Assembly: GCF_027460065.1 (NCBI RefSeq)
Contig: NZ_JAPYZZ010000003.1
Span: forward strand, 186,001 to 250,000
Source of the DNA: Martinezella rhizogenes
GTDB taxonomy: Bacteria > Pseudomonadota > Alphaproteobacteria > Rhizobiales > Rhizobiaceae
Length of the DNA: 64,000 nt
Direction of reading: 5' to 3'
Below, piece after piece: positions 17,683 through 25,711 of the stretch. A model generated the notes under the pieces. It was not told where the DNA came from. It searched no databases and saw nothing but the letters and a program-made list of their open reading frames with translations. A program made the translations under genes and the position numbers. Position 1 is the stretch's first letter, and every line of letters begins with the position of its first letter.

Positions 17683-18551
17683 TTGCCCCTCCTTGCGAAG
17701 ATGCCTTCCGGACGCCAGAGTAGCACCACGAGAAAGAGCAGATAGGTGGCGGCAAGCGTGAGGCCGGGATCGACATAAACGAGCACGAAGGTCTCCACGA
17801 GACCGAGCAGCAGGCCGGCCACCAGCGCGCCCAGCAGATTGCCGACACCGCCCATGATGACGACAACAAGCGCCTTCATGGTGAAGACCACGCCATAAGA
17901 GGCGGAAAAGGTCTGGTACATCGAGATCATCACGCCGCCGGCCACGGCGAGCGCGCCGCCAAGGGCAAAGCCGATCGAGGCCACACGGTTCACATCAATG
18001 CCAACCAGCGGCGCGGATTTGGGCGCAAGCGCCACCGCCCGCAGGTTGAGACCCCAGCGGCTGTGGGTGAGCGCCAGATAAAGCCCTCCACCGATCGCGA
18101 CCGACAGGCCGAAGGACAAGAGCCGGTTCAGCGCCACGGTCGTGCCGAAGATATCGACGCCTTCGGCAAGATAGGAATAGGAATGGTAGTTGCCGCCGAA
18201 CGCCACAAGCATGATGCCCTGGATAACGAAGAGCAGCCCGAAGGTCGCCAGAATGGAATCGACTTCCAGACGGCCCGAGCCGCCCGAACGGCGCACCAGC
18301 GGCCGCATCATGACCCGGTAGATCACGAAAGACAGGGCGTAACCGAGCGGCACGATGATGAAAAGCGACCAGAGCGGCGACAGGCCATAGCTGGAAAACA
18401 GCACGAAAGCGATGAAGGCAGCCGCAATCAGCACTTCGCCATAAGCAAGGTTCATGATGCGGGCGATGCCATATTGCAGCGAAAGTCCAAGCGCGATCAG
18501 CGCATAGGTCCCTCCCAGCATCAAGCCGAAGATGAGGGTGGATAAAAACAA
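17679..18551 (-). CDS. Branched-chain-type ABC permease, LivH type
   Basis: A membrane protein of about 290 residues with LivH features: GLMLGGTYALIALGLSLQYG, IARIMNLAYGEVL and the loop SRWGLNLRAVALAPKSAPLV. The likely start is TTG at 18551, with TGGAG eight bases upstream, giving LFLSTLIFGLML. The longer reading from GTG at 18602 would begin inside the GC hairpin 18587-18614 and has no SD. A TTG start after a hairpin suggests lower translation than the upstream binding protein, as expected for a permease. The exact start is inferred. Confidence 0.88.
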   Translation of the reverse strand: MFLSTLIFGLMLGGTYALIALGLSLQYGIARIMNLAYGEVLIAAAFIAFVLFSSYGLSPLWSLFIIVPLGYALSFVIYRVMMRPLVRRSGGSGRLEVDSILATFGLLFVIQGIMLVAFGGNYHSYSYLAEGVDIFGTTVALNRLLSFGLSVAIGGGLYLALTHSRWGLNLRAVALAPKSAPLVGIDVNRVASIGFALGGALAVAGGVMISMYQTFSASYGVVFTMKALVVVIMGGVGNLLGALVAGLLLGLVETFVLVYVDPGLTLAATYLLFLVVLLWRPEGIFARRGK

Positions 18552-18586
18552 GGGAATGTCTCCAGTCTGGAAGATGGCTGAAGCCT

Positions 18587-18614
18587 GCCGGCCGGGGTTC
18601 ACGGCCCGGCCGGC
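18587..18614 (-). terminator. GC hairpin between binding-protein and permease genes
   Basis: The arms GCCGGCCGGG (18587-18596) and CCCGGCCGGC (18605-18614) pair perfectly over 10 bp with an 8-base loop. No T run follows on the minus strand. It lies between the LivJ-type stop (18621) and the LivH-type start. It is likely a processing/stability hairpin or partial terminator that raises binding-protein mRNA relative to the rest of the operon. Confidence 0.6.
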
Positions 18615-18620
18615 AAAGGC

Positions 18621-19835
18621 TCACCATTGCGGCTTCGGAATGACCGGCTTTGCCGCGCCTGAACGGTCTGCCGGCGCAATCGCCACAAAGCGGTCACCCT
18701 GCCATTGCCCCGCCCACCAGAGCTGCCGAAGCTGGTTGTCCTCAAGCTTGACCGGGCCGATGACGGTGTCGAAGCTTCCCGTCGAAAGTTCATTTGCCAC
18801 CGCCGCCTTGTCGAGGCCGACGCGTTGAACGGACTGGGCCAGCATTTCGAGGCTCGCATAGGTGATGGCGCTTGCCCAGCTATCCGGCTTGGCGCCGATA
18901 AAGGCCTCGTGTCGCTTGAAATAATCCTCGATCCTGTCGCTGCTGCCATCAACGCCGCCGATGCTGATCACGCCTTCCTGCTTGCCATCGGAGACCTTCG
19001 GGAAGATCGGGAAAGCACCGCCGACGCCGACATAAAGAACCTTCGGGTTAAACCGGGCCGTCTGCGCCTGTTTCGTCACCGCGAAACTGTCGGGCGGATA
19101 GGAAAAGGCGATAAAGCTGTCCGCACCGCTCGCCGCCGCCTCGTTGACCAGCGCTGCGAAATCCGAGGTGCCGACCGGATAGGTCTTGTCGTAGGCGAGT
19201 GTGAAACCCGCTTCCTTCAGCGCCGGCCGCGCGGCCTTGATGAGATCGATGCCGAAACCGTCAGCCACGGAAATCACCGCGACCTTGTCATTGATCTGGC
19301 CGGCCTCGCGCGCGGCTTTCAAAACGTCGGCCAGTGCATTGGCATAATCATGACCGCCGCCCAGCATCCAGAAGCTCTTCTTCCAGCGCGCGGCAAATTC
19401 GGGCGCCTTGTCGGTCACGCCGGTAACAGCAAGCTGCGGATAACCGAAGCGCTCATAAAGCGGTGCGACGGCCAGATTGAAGCCGGTGCCCCATGGCGGC
19501 AGAATAAAATCGACCTTGTCCTGGCTGGCCAGACGCTCGGTGAACCGCACCGCATCCTCGGCCGAGGAACGGTCGTCATATTCGACCACTTCCACCGGCA
19601 GACGCTTGCCATCCGGCAAAGTGAGGCCGCCGGCATCGTTGACCTCCTTCACCCATAATTTGTAGTTTGGAATGGTGGTGATGCCAGCACCTGTGGCATT
19701 GGCGCCGCTTTTTGAAACGGCATAACCGATCTTCACCGACGTGCGGTCCTGCGCGTTGGCAACACCGAAAGATACCGCCGACAGGGCAGCACCGGAGAGC
19801 AGGCAGAACAGCGTTCTGCGCTTCAGACAATTCAT
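18621..19835 (-). CDS. Branched-chain-type ABC substrate-binding protein, LivJ type
   Basis: A 404-residue periplasmic protein starting behind GGGAGGAAC at 19835. It has a signal peptide (KRRTLFCLLSGAALSAVSFG, cleavage after ANA) and a type I periplasmic fold: VKIGYAVSKSGANATGAG, YDDRSSAEDAVR and FILPPWGTGFNLAVAPLYER. It is the first gene of the six-gene set ending with the aldehyde dehydrogenase. This subfamily often binds aromatic acids or other non-amino-acid ligands; the ligand here is unknown. The divergent AraC regulator probably acts in the 134-bp gap upstream. Confidence 0.9.
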   Translation of the reverse strand: MNCLKRRTLFCLLSGAALSAVSFGVANAQDRTSVKIGYAVSKSGANATGAGITTIPNYKLWVKEVNDAGGLTLPDGKRLPVEVVEYDDRSSAEDAVRFTERLASQDKVDFILPPWGTGFNLAVAPLYERFGYPQLAVTGVTDKAPEFAARWKKSFWMLGGGHDYANALADVLKAAREAGQINDKVAVISVADGFGIDLIKAARPALKEAGFTLAYDKTYPVGTSDFAALVNEAAASGADSFIAFSYPPDSFAVTKQAQTARFNPKVLYVGVGGAFPIFPKVSDGKQEGVISIGGVDGSSDRIEDYFKRHEAFIGAKPDSWASAITYASLEMLAQSVQRVGLDKAAVANELSTGSFDTVIGPVKLEDNQLRQLWWAGQWQGDRFVAIAPADRSGAAKPVIPKPQW

Positions 19836-19969
19836 GATGTTCCTCCCAAAGCGCCTTATCGGGGTTGCCGTTCTCCTCAAGGCTTTCCCCTGCGCTGAGC
19901 AAAGTTTAGCAATGACAGCCGCATATAAAATGCACTAGTGTAGCGCATTATTGTACTTTTGGAGGCATA

Positions 19970-20842
19970 ATGCCGCTGCAAAGCCAGATTGCCGGCAATC
20001 GCGTGGAGATTACGGCGCGCACCCTCGCCTCGACGCTGCGCATATCCGAATTCCGATTGGAATCGGATAGCGCCCATCTGCTTCTCCTTTCCGCCGGCGA
20101 AGCGGAGATCACACAGGGTGAAAAGACGCTGCCCGTCGCCGCGCCGGGACTCGTCTGGCTGCCCATCGGCCCCGCCGGCCGCCTGCGCCTGCATGCCGGA
20201 AGCCGTGGATCGCTGCTGAGGACCACGGAAATCGGGCTTGCCCATGCGATGCCCACCGGCACGAGCGCCAGCGCCGTGCGCAACATATTGCAGCGTGTTC
20301 TGACGCAGGCGCCGGCGGAAAGAGACCGGCAGGAGCTGGCGGGCTATCTGGAGACCATCGCCAGCGAGAATGTCCGCGCAACAACCGGTTCGGACACGAT
20401 CATCGCCAGCCTGCTCTGCGTTACCCTCATTCGCATCTGCCAGCACGCCATCGCCGATATTGCCGCCGCCATCTCCACCCCCGGCAGCCTTACCGAACGG
20501 TTTGTCCTGCTGGTGAGCCAGCACAAGCGCGACCAATGGGGCGTGGATGATTATGCTAGATATCTGAGCGTGAACCGTGAACGCCTGGGATTTGCGGTGC
20601 GCAAGGCCACGGGGCTTTCGCCGCAGGCCTATATTCACCGGGAACTGCTGTCCGAGGCGCGCGACCTTCTTCTGAACTCTTCGCTGCAAGTTGCTGAAAT
20701 TGCCTTTCGATTGGGCTTTCAGGACCCCGGCTACTTCAATCGCTTCTTCACCCGCAACGAGGGCACCTCTCCCGGACGTTTCCGCCGGGCTGCAATGCGG
20801 ATGCAGAACGTGCCGCCACCATCCTATGCGGCGTGGCCGTGA
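19970..20842 (+). CDS. AraC family transcriptional regulator
   Basis: A 290-residue protein behind GGAGG at 19970. The N-terminal part is an AraC-binding-like cupin region (LLLLSAGEAEITQGEKTLPV, LVWLPIGPAGRL). The C-terminal double helix-turn-helix shows SVNRERLGFAVRKATGLSPQ and VAEIAFRLGFQDPGYFNRFF. This arrangement is found in regulators of aromatic compound catabolism such as the XylS/FeaR group. It is divergent from the ABC-aldehyde dehydrogenase operon and is its probable activator. Confidence 0.88.
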   Translation: MPLQSQIAGNRVEITARTLASTLRISEFRLESDSAHLLLLSAGEAEITQGEKTLPVAAPGLVWLPIGPAGRLRLHAGSRGSLLRTTEIGLAHAMPTGTSASAVRNILQRVLTQAPAERDRQELAGYLETIASENVRATTGSDTIIASLLCVTLIRICQHAIADIAAAISTPGSLTERFVLLVSQHKRDQWGVDDYARYLSVNRERLGFAVRKATGLSPQAYIHRELLSEARDLLLNSSLQVAEIAFRLGFQDPGYFNRFFTRNEGTSPGRFRRAAMRMQNVPPPSYAAWP

Positions 20843-20974
20843 CGGCTTGGCATAAGGCTGTAACGTCAGCGACTTATTGCTATCCATTGCAGTCCGGCAG
20901 CCTTCCTGTGCTGCCAGACCAGCAACATCTTTCACCTACCCGATTTCGGTTCTCAATATTCCATCTTCACATTT

Positions 20975-20992
20975 TGTAACTTATAAATTACA
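20975..20992. promoter_or_regulatory. 18-bp near-perfect palindrome, toxin-antitoxin operator candidate
   Basis: TGTAACTTATAAATTACA reads almost identically on both strands, with only one symmetric pair mismatched. It ends 12 bp before the toxin ATG and contains a TATAAA-like -10. Type II antitoxins repress their own promoter at such dyads. The 162-bp gap before the toxin holds nothing else clear. Confidence 0.6.
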
Positions 20993-21004
20993 GTCTCAAT
21001 TACA

Positions 21005-21307
21005 ATGCAGCTAAAGCAATCTGCAACATTTCAAAAATGGTTTGGCAAACTGAAGGATGAAAGGGGCAAGGCTCTGATTACGTCCCGTCTGAACAGGCTT
21101 TCCTTCGGTCATGCAGGCGACGTCGCTCCCGTTGGCAATGGCATCAACGAATTGCGCATCCATTATGGGCCAGGCTATCGGGTTTATTTCGTGAGGTCAG
21201 GTGATGTCATTATCTTTCTCCTTTGCGGCGGGGACAAAAGCACGCAGGAGAAGGATATTAAAGCCGCAAGGCAGATTGCGGCGCAATGGAGTGATGACGA
21301 TGAGTGA
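21005..21307 (+). CDS. RelE/ParE superfamily toxin (HigB/Gp49-like)
   Basis: A 100-residue basic protein with the pattern of addiction-module killer proteins: FQKWFGKLKDERGKALITSRL, NELRIHYGPGYRVYFVRSGD and LLCGGDKSTQEKDIKAA. Family members are ribosome-dependent or free mRNA endonucleases. The gene precedes its antitoxin and overlaps it by about 14 bp, the toxin-first order typical of higBA. Upstream is the palindrome 20975-20992. Local sequence before it is more AT-rich than its neighbours, which fits acquisition. Confidence 0.9.
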   Translation: MQLKQSATFQKWFGKLKDERGKALITSRLNRLSFGHAGDVAPVGNGINELRIHYGPGYRVYFVRSGDVIIFLLCGGDKSTQEKDIKAARQIAAQWSDDDE

Positions 21308-21590
21308 GAAATTCACGAACTTTGATCCCGCCGAACACCTCAGGAGCGATGAAGCCATTGAGGTGTTTCTGGAGGATGCGTTCGCTACCAATGATGCGGC
21401 ATACATAGCAAATGCGCTTGGTGTTATTGCGCGTGCAAAAGGCATGACGCAGGTAGCGCGTGAAACCGGACTTGCCAGAGAGCATCTTTACAAATCGCTT
21501 AGCGAGGCGGGAAATCCGACGCTTGAAACGACGATCGCCGTCCTCAACTCCCTGGGTTTTCAGCTCACCAGCAAACACAAGGCGGCATGA
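21294..21590 (+). CDS. HigA-type antitoxin with XRE helix-turn-helix
   Basis: A 98-residue protein (an alternative ATG lies at 21300) with an N-terminal toxin-binding part (FDPAEHLRSDEAIEVFLEDA) and a C-terminal helix-turn-helix (GMTQVARETGLAREHLYKSL, GNPTLETTIAVLNSLGFQL). It neutralises the toxin and probably represses the operon through the palindrome upstream. GGAGTGATGACG gives an SD inside the toxin gene. A longer frame to 21201 lies within the toxin gene and is rejected. The stop at 21590 directly abuts the stop of the convergent ABC ATPase gene. Confidence 0.88.
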   Translation: MTMSEKFTNFDPAEHLRSDEAIEVFLEDAFATNDAAYIANALGVIARAKGMTQVARETGLAREHLYKSLSEAGNPTLETTIAVLNSLGFQLTSKHKAA

Positions 21591-22406
21591 TCAGCACCTG
21601 ACATCATCCACCACCACCCGGTGCCGCCCGATCGGCAGCATCATCGGCTTGCCGGAGGTCGGATCTTCGATGACCCGGCTTTCGATGCCGAAGACGTGGT
21701 GGACATTCTCTTCCGTCAGCACCTCTTCCGGCGTGCCGCAGACATGCAGCTTCCCGTCCGTCATGGCCACGAGATGATCGGCATAACGGGCTGCGAGATT
21801 GAGATCGTGCAGCACCATGACGATGGTGGTCTCCCGGGCATGGTTGAGGTCGGTCAGAAGATCGAGCACTTCGACCTGATGGCTGATATCCAAAAAGGTT
21901 GTGGGCTCATCCAGCAACAATATGTCGGTCTGCTGGGCAAGCGCCATGGCGATCCAGACCCGTTGCCGCTGGCCGCCCGACAGTTCATCCACCGGCCGCT
22001 CGGCAAGGTCCACCGTATCGGTGGCGACGAGGGCCGCGGCAACCGCCTCGTCATCCTGCCGCGACCAGCGGGCGAACATTCCATGATGCGGATGTCGGCC
22101 ACGGCTGACGAGATCAGCAACGACAATACCCTCCGGCGCGATCGGCGACTGCGGCAGAAGGCCCATGCACTGCGCCAGTTCCTTCGAAGGAAGCCGGTGG
22201 ATCGACTTGCCATCGAGCAGGACTTGCCCGGCGCGCGGCGTGATCAGCCGCGACATGCTGCGGAGAAGTGTGGACTTGCCGCAGGCATTGGCGCCGACGA
22301 TGACCGTGATCCTGCCGCGCGGAACAACGAGATCGAGCCCTTCGATGATAAGGGTTTCGCCGTAGCCAGCCGAAAGGCCGTTCACGGAAAGGGAGTGGCC
22401 GGTCAT
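21591..22406 (-). CDS. Iron-siderophore ABC transporter ATPase, FecE/FepC type
   Basis: A 271-residue ATPase with Walker A VGANACGKSTLLR, signature ELSGGQRQRVWIAMAL, Walker B ILLLDEPTTFLDI and switch His VLHDLNLA. The WIAMALAQ segment is typical of siderophore ATPases. It starts at the ATG at 22406 in a 4-bp overlap with the permease. It is the last gene of the four-gene ferric-siderophore importer. Confidence 0.93.
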   Translation of the reverse strand: MTGHSLSVNGLSAGYGETLIIEGLDLVVPRGRITVIVGANACGKSTLLRSMSRLITPRAGQVLLDGKSIHRLPSKELAQCMGLLPQSPIAPEGIVVADLVSRGRHPHHGMFARWSRQDDEAVAAALVATDTVDLAERPVDELSGGQRQRVWIAMALAQQTDILLLDEPTTFLDISHQVEVLDLLTDLNHARETTIVMVLHDLNLAARYADHLVAMTDGKLHVCGTPEEVLTEENVHHVFGIESRVIEDPTSGKPMMLPIGRHRVVVDDVRC

Positions 22407-23443
22407 AACGAGCCTCCGCTGCGGTTGACCCGCACGATAAGGTAAATCAGATAGGGCGCGCCCAGCGCACCGGTAACGACGCCGACCGGGTATCGACCCG
22501 GCAGCAGGAACTGGCCGCAATAATCCCCCACCAGCACCAGCACCGCGCCTACAAGTGCGGCGGGAACGAGCAGCGAGCCGTTGCTGCCGACGATACGCGC
22601 GGCAATCGGCCCCGACAGGAAAGCGACAAAGGCGATAGGTCCCGAGACCGCCGTTGCAAAAGCGATCATGCCCACGGCGGCGATGATGACGATGATGCGG
22701 GTTTTTCCAACCCGCACGCCGAGTGCGGCCGCGGCATCATCGCCGAGCCGCAACGCCTCGAGATCACGCGCACGACTGATGAGCAACCCGCCGAACAGGA
22801 TGAGCGCGATGAGGAGCGGCGACGTCTGGGCAAGTTTGGCGCCGTTGACACTGCCCGTCAGCCAGCGCATCGCCTCCTGAAGCGTCCAGGCGGGCGCGAC
22901 TGAAAGAATATAGGCGATGAAGCTTTCGAGCATGGCAGAAACGCCGATGCCGACAAGGATGAGCCGTGTTCCCGCCACGCCGTTGCGGAAGGACAGGAGA
23001 TAGACCAGCAGCGCAATGCCAAGACCGGCGAGGACGGCAAAGACCGAGACAAGCGGCCCGTTCAGCTGCAGAACAACGATGGCGAAGACGGCGGCAGCGC
23101 TCGCGCCGGAACTGATGCCGATAATATCGGGACTGGCTAGCGGATTGCGCAGCATGATCTGAAAGGCAACACCGCCCAGCCCGAAGCTCAGCCCGGCCAG
23201 CACCGAAAGCAGCGCACGCGGCAGGCGCAATTGCCCGACAGTGAAGCTGACACCGGCAATATCCTCGCCAGCCAAGACGCGCATCACCTCACCGGGCGGC
23301 GTAAAGGATTGCCCCAGCATCAGCGTCAGGGCGAATGCGGCAATCAGCAGGAGCGACAGGATGGTTATGACAAGGCGACGCCGGCGCTGCCGGGTCTGGC
23401 GGTTCAAGACCAGTGTGTCGATGACGGCAGCGTGCATGGTCAT
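22403..23443 (-). CDS. Iron-siderophore ABC permease, FecD/FepG type
   Basis: A 346-residue BtuC-family permease with about ten membrane segments. Characteristic pieces are LRLPRALLSVLAGLSFGLGG, MLRNPLASPDIIGISSGASA and the C-terminal GRYPVGVVTGALGAPYLIYL. The start ATGACCATG at 23443 overlaps the upstream permease stop by 4 bp; a longer extension lies inside that gene. It pairs with the next permease as a heterodimeric channel. Confidence 0.93.
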   Translation of the reverse strand: MTMHAAVIDTLVLNRQTRQRRRRLVITILSLLLIAAFALTLMLGQSFTPPGEVMRVLAGEDIAGVSFTVGQLRLPRALLSVLAGLSFGLGGVAFQIMLRNPLASPDIIGISSGASAAAVFAIVVLQLNGPLVSVFAVLAGLGIALLVYLLSFRNGVAGTRLILVGIGVSAMLESFIAYILSVAPAWTLQEAMRWLTGSVNGAKLAQTSPLLIALILFGGLLISRARDLEALRLGDDAAAALGVRVGKTRIIVIIAAVGMIAFATAVSGPIAFVAFLSGPIAARIVGSNGSLLVPAALVGAVLVLVGDYCGQFLLPGRYPVGVVTGALGAPYLIYLIVRVNRSGGSL

Positions 23444-24483
23444 AGTTCGCGCACCCGCTGGCGTCTGACGATCCAGATGAAGAACGGTGCGCCGACCAGC
23501 GCGGTAACGATGCCGACATCGAGTTCGGACGGCCGTGCGACGATGCGGCCGACAATATCGGCGGCAAGCAGCAGGCAGGCGCCGCCAAGCGCGGAAAATG
23601 GCAGCAGCCAGCGATTGTCCACACCGACAAGCAGGCGGCACAGATGCGGCACCACCAGCCCGACAAAGCCGATTGGCCCGCAGATGGCTGTGGCCGCACC
23701 GCAGAGAAGAATGGCGCCGAAAGAGGCCACGGCCCTGGCGACAGCGACATTTTCACCAAGGCCGGCGGCGAGCTCGTCACCCAGCGCCAGCGAATTCAGC
23801 CTGCGCGCCGAAAGCAGACTGATGGCAAAACCGGCAGCCAGAAACGGCAGAACGGTCTCGATGCGCTCGAAGGTCGCGCCGCCGACACCGCCGATCTGCC
23901 AGGCGCGGATGCCGCCGGCAATATCGCTGCGCGGCAGAACCACGGCGATGACCAATGACGAGAAGGCGACGGATGTGGCGGCACCGGCAAGCGCCAGTTT
24001 CAGCGGCGTGGCCCCGCCCCGTCCCAGCGAACCGACGACATAAACGAAGATGGCCGAGAGGCCCGCACCAACAATCGCGGCAATGATGAAGGCCTGTGAA
24101 GACGCAATGCCGAACCAGACGATGGCGATGACGACGGCGAGCGACGCACCCATATTAACGCCGAGAATGCCGGGATCGGCCAACGGATTGCGGGTGACGC
24201 CCTGCATGATGGCTCCTGCCAGTCCGAGTGCGGCACCGGCCAGAAGCGCAAGCACCGTGCGCGGTATGCGAACCGCAACCGCCGCTTCCGCAACCGTTTC
24301 GACCCGGCCGGCAAGCGCCGCTGTGATATCGGCCAGCGATACGTCACGCGTGCCGATGGCGACCGAAAGCCCGCAAAGGACTGCGAGAAGCGCCAGCAAA
24401 GCGCTGAGCCACGCCGTTCGTTTGCGGTTGGAGCGGCCGGCAAGCAGCACGGCCGGACCGTTACCGGATCCCGGCATTATCAT
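23440..24483 (-). CDS. Iron-siderophore ABC permease, FecC/FepD type
   Basis: A 347-residue BtuC-family permease: VRIPRTVLALLAGAALGLAG, MQGVTRNPLADPGILGVNMG and PSELDVGIVTALVGAPFFIW. It overlaps the binding-protein gene by 4 bp at its start (24483) and the second permease by 4 bp at its end, so the whole operon is translationally coupled. Confidence 0.93.
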   Translation of the reverse strand: MIMPGSGNGPAVLLAGRSNRKRTAWLSALLALLAVLCGLSVAIGTRDVSLADITAALAGRVETVAEAAVAVRIPRTVLALLAGAALGLAGAIMQGVTRNPLADPGILGVNMGASLAVVIAIVWFGIASSQAFIIAAIVGAGLSAIFVYVVGSLGRGGATPLKLALAGAATSVAFSSLVIAVVLPRSDIAGGIRAWQIGGVGGATFERIETVLPFLAAGFAISLLSARRLNSLALGDELAAGLGENVAVARAVASFGAILLCGAATAICGPIGFVGLVVPHLCRLLVGVDNRWLLPFSALGGACLLLAADIVGRIVARPSELDVGIVTALVGAPFFIWIVRRQRVREL

Positions 24484-25490
24484 TGCGATTTTCCGGAGGA
24501 TTTGTCCGCCGCTTTAGCCAGAAGATCGGCATAGTCCTTCAGCACCCAGGAAATCGACAGCGGCGTTGGATTGGAAGCGGTGCCGAGCGGATCGCGGCCG
24601 AGCATGACGATAGCATCGCGAGAAACCGCGGGCATGCGAGCAAGCAGCGGATCGGCGCGCATGGCATCGAACAGCGGCTTACTGCCATACGTCACGACAA
24701 TATCGACATCATCGAAGGCATCAACACGCTCGGCGCTGACACCAGCGGCGAATTGTCCCGGCTTCGTCGCTTCCACGACACTTTTCGGCGAGGCAAGCCC
24801 GAGATCGGCGAAGAACTTCACCCGGCTGTCATTGGCCGTGTAAAAATTGACAACGCTGAGATTGGTGGCATCGAGATGGGTGACGAACATCGCCGACTTC
24901 CCCTTCAGCTGCGGATGGCCTGCGACCACCTCGGCAATTTCGCCTTCGATGCGTTTGATCAGCGCTTCACCTTCCGCAACCATGCCAAGGCCAGCGCTGT
25001 TCAGCCGGATCATCTCGCGCCAGTCCGTCGCCCAGGGGGAAACGGGATAGGCGACCACGGGCGCGATCTGGCTCAGCGTATCGTAGTCGGACTGGCTGAG
25101 ACCGGAATAGGCCGCGAGAATGACATCCGGCTGCGTTGCCGCCACGGCCTCGAAATCGATGCCGTCGCCCTCATCGAACAAAACCGGTTTGTCCGCCTTG
25201 AGTTCGGCGAGCCGCTTCGCCACCCAGGGCAACAGGCCATCGCCGTCATCATCACCGAAATTGGCGGCGGCAAAACCGACAGGCACGACGCCAAGCGCCA
25301 GCGGCACCTCATGGTTCGCCCAGGCGACAGTGGCAACCCGCTGCGGCTTCTTCGCAATCGTCGTCGTACCGAAGGCGTGCTTGATGACGATGGGATAGGT
25401 CGTCGCGTCATCCGCCGAGGCAATATTCGGCGCGATTATCGACAGAAACAGCACAAGGGCCGGTACGAGGCAGCGGAACGGACGAAGCAT
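24480..25490 (-). CDS. Iron-siderophore ABC substrate-binding protein, FecB/FhuD type
   Basis: A 336-residue periplasmic protein with a Sec signal (FRCLVPALVLFLSIIAPNIA, cleavage near ASA-DD). Its type III binding fold shows in PQRVATVAWANHEVPLALG, ATQPDVILAAYSGLSQ and YDTLSQIAPVVAYP. It is the first gene of the operon. It is divergent from the TonB-dependent receptor gene across a 221-bp gap, so import through both membranes is encoded side by side. Confidence 0.93.
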   Translation of the reverse strand: MLRPFRCLVPALVLFLSIIAPNIASADDATTYPIVIKHAFGTTTIAKKPQRVATVAWANHEVPLALGVVPVGFAAANFGDDDGDGLLPWVAKRLAELKADKPVLFDEGDGIDFEAVAATQPDVILAAYSGLSQSDYDTLSQIAPVVAYPVSPWATDWREMIRLNSAGLGMVAEGEALIKRIEGEIAEVVAGHPQLKGKSAMFVTHLDATNLSVVNFYTANDSRVKFFADLGLASPKSVVEATKPGQFAAGVSAERVDAFDDVDIVVTYGSKPLFDAMRADPLLARMPAVSRDAIVMLGRDPLGTASNPTPLSISWVLKDYADLLAKAADKSSGKSQ

Positions 25491-25711
25491 GACGAAGCTC
25501 TCAAAGGTTCAAAAGTGGACTTGAACTCTCAGCTTCATATGCCCCCGTCAAGCCTAAGGAAGAGATGCCGCCCGAACAGCGGTGAAATTTCCGGGGTTTT
25601 GTACAAAACCACAAAAAGTTACAATACCGGACAAACTTTCTCAAGTTATTGGGCGCTTCGAGAGTGGGCCGTGCAAACGGCGATCGGGGCATCAACTTCT
25701 GGAATCTGGCA
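25491..25711. promoter_or_regulatory. Divergent promoter region of siderophore importer and receptor
   Basis: A 221-bp gap between the binding-protein start and the receptor start. It is AT-richer in the middle (25590-25640), where both promoters would be expected. No clean Fur, RirA or AraC box could be picked by eye. Iron control and control by the AraC gene at 27981-28856 are expected but not demonstrated. Confidence 0.4.
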
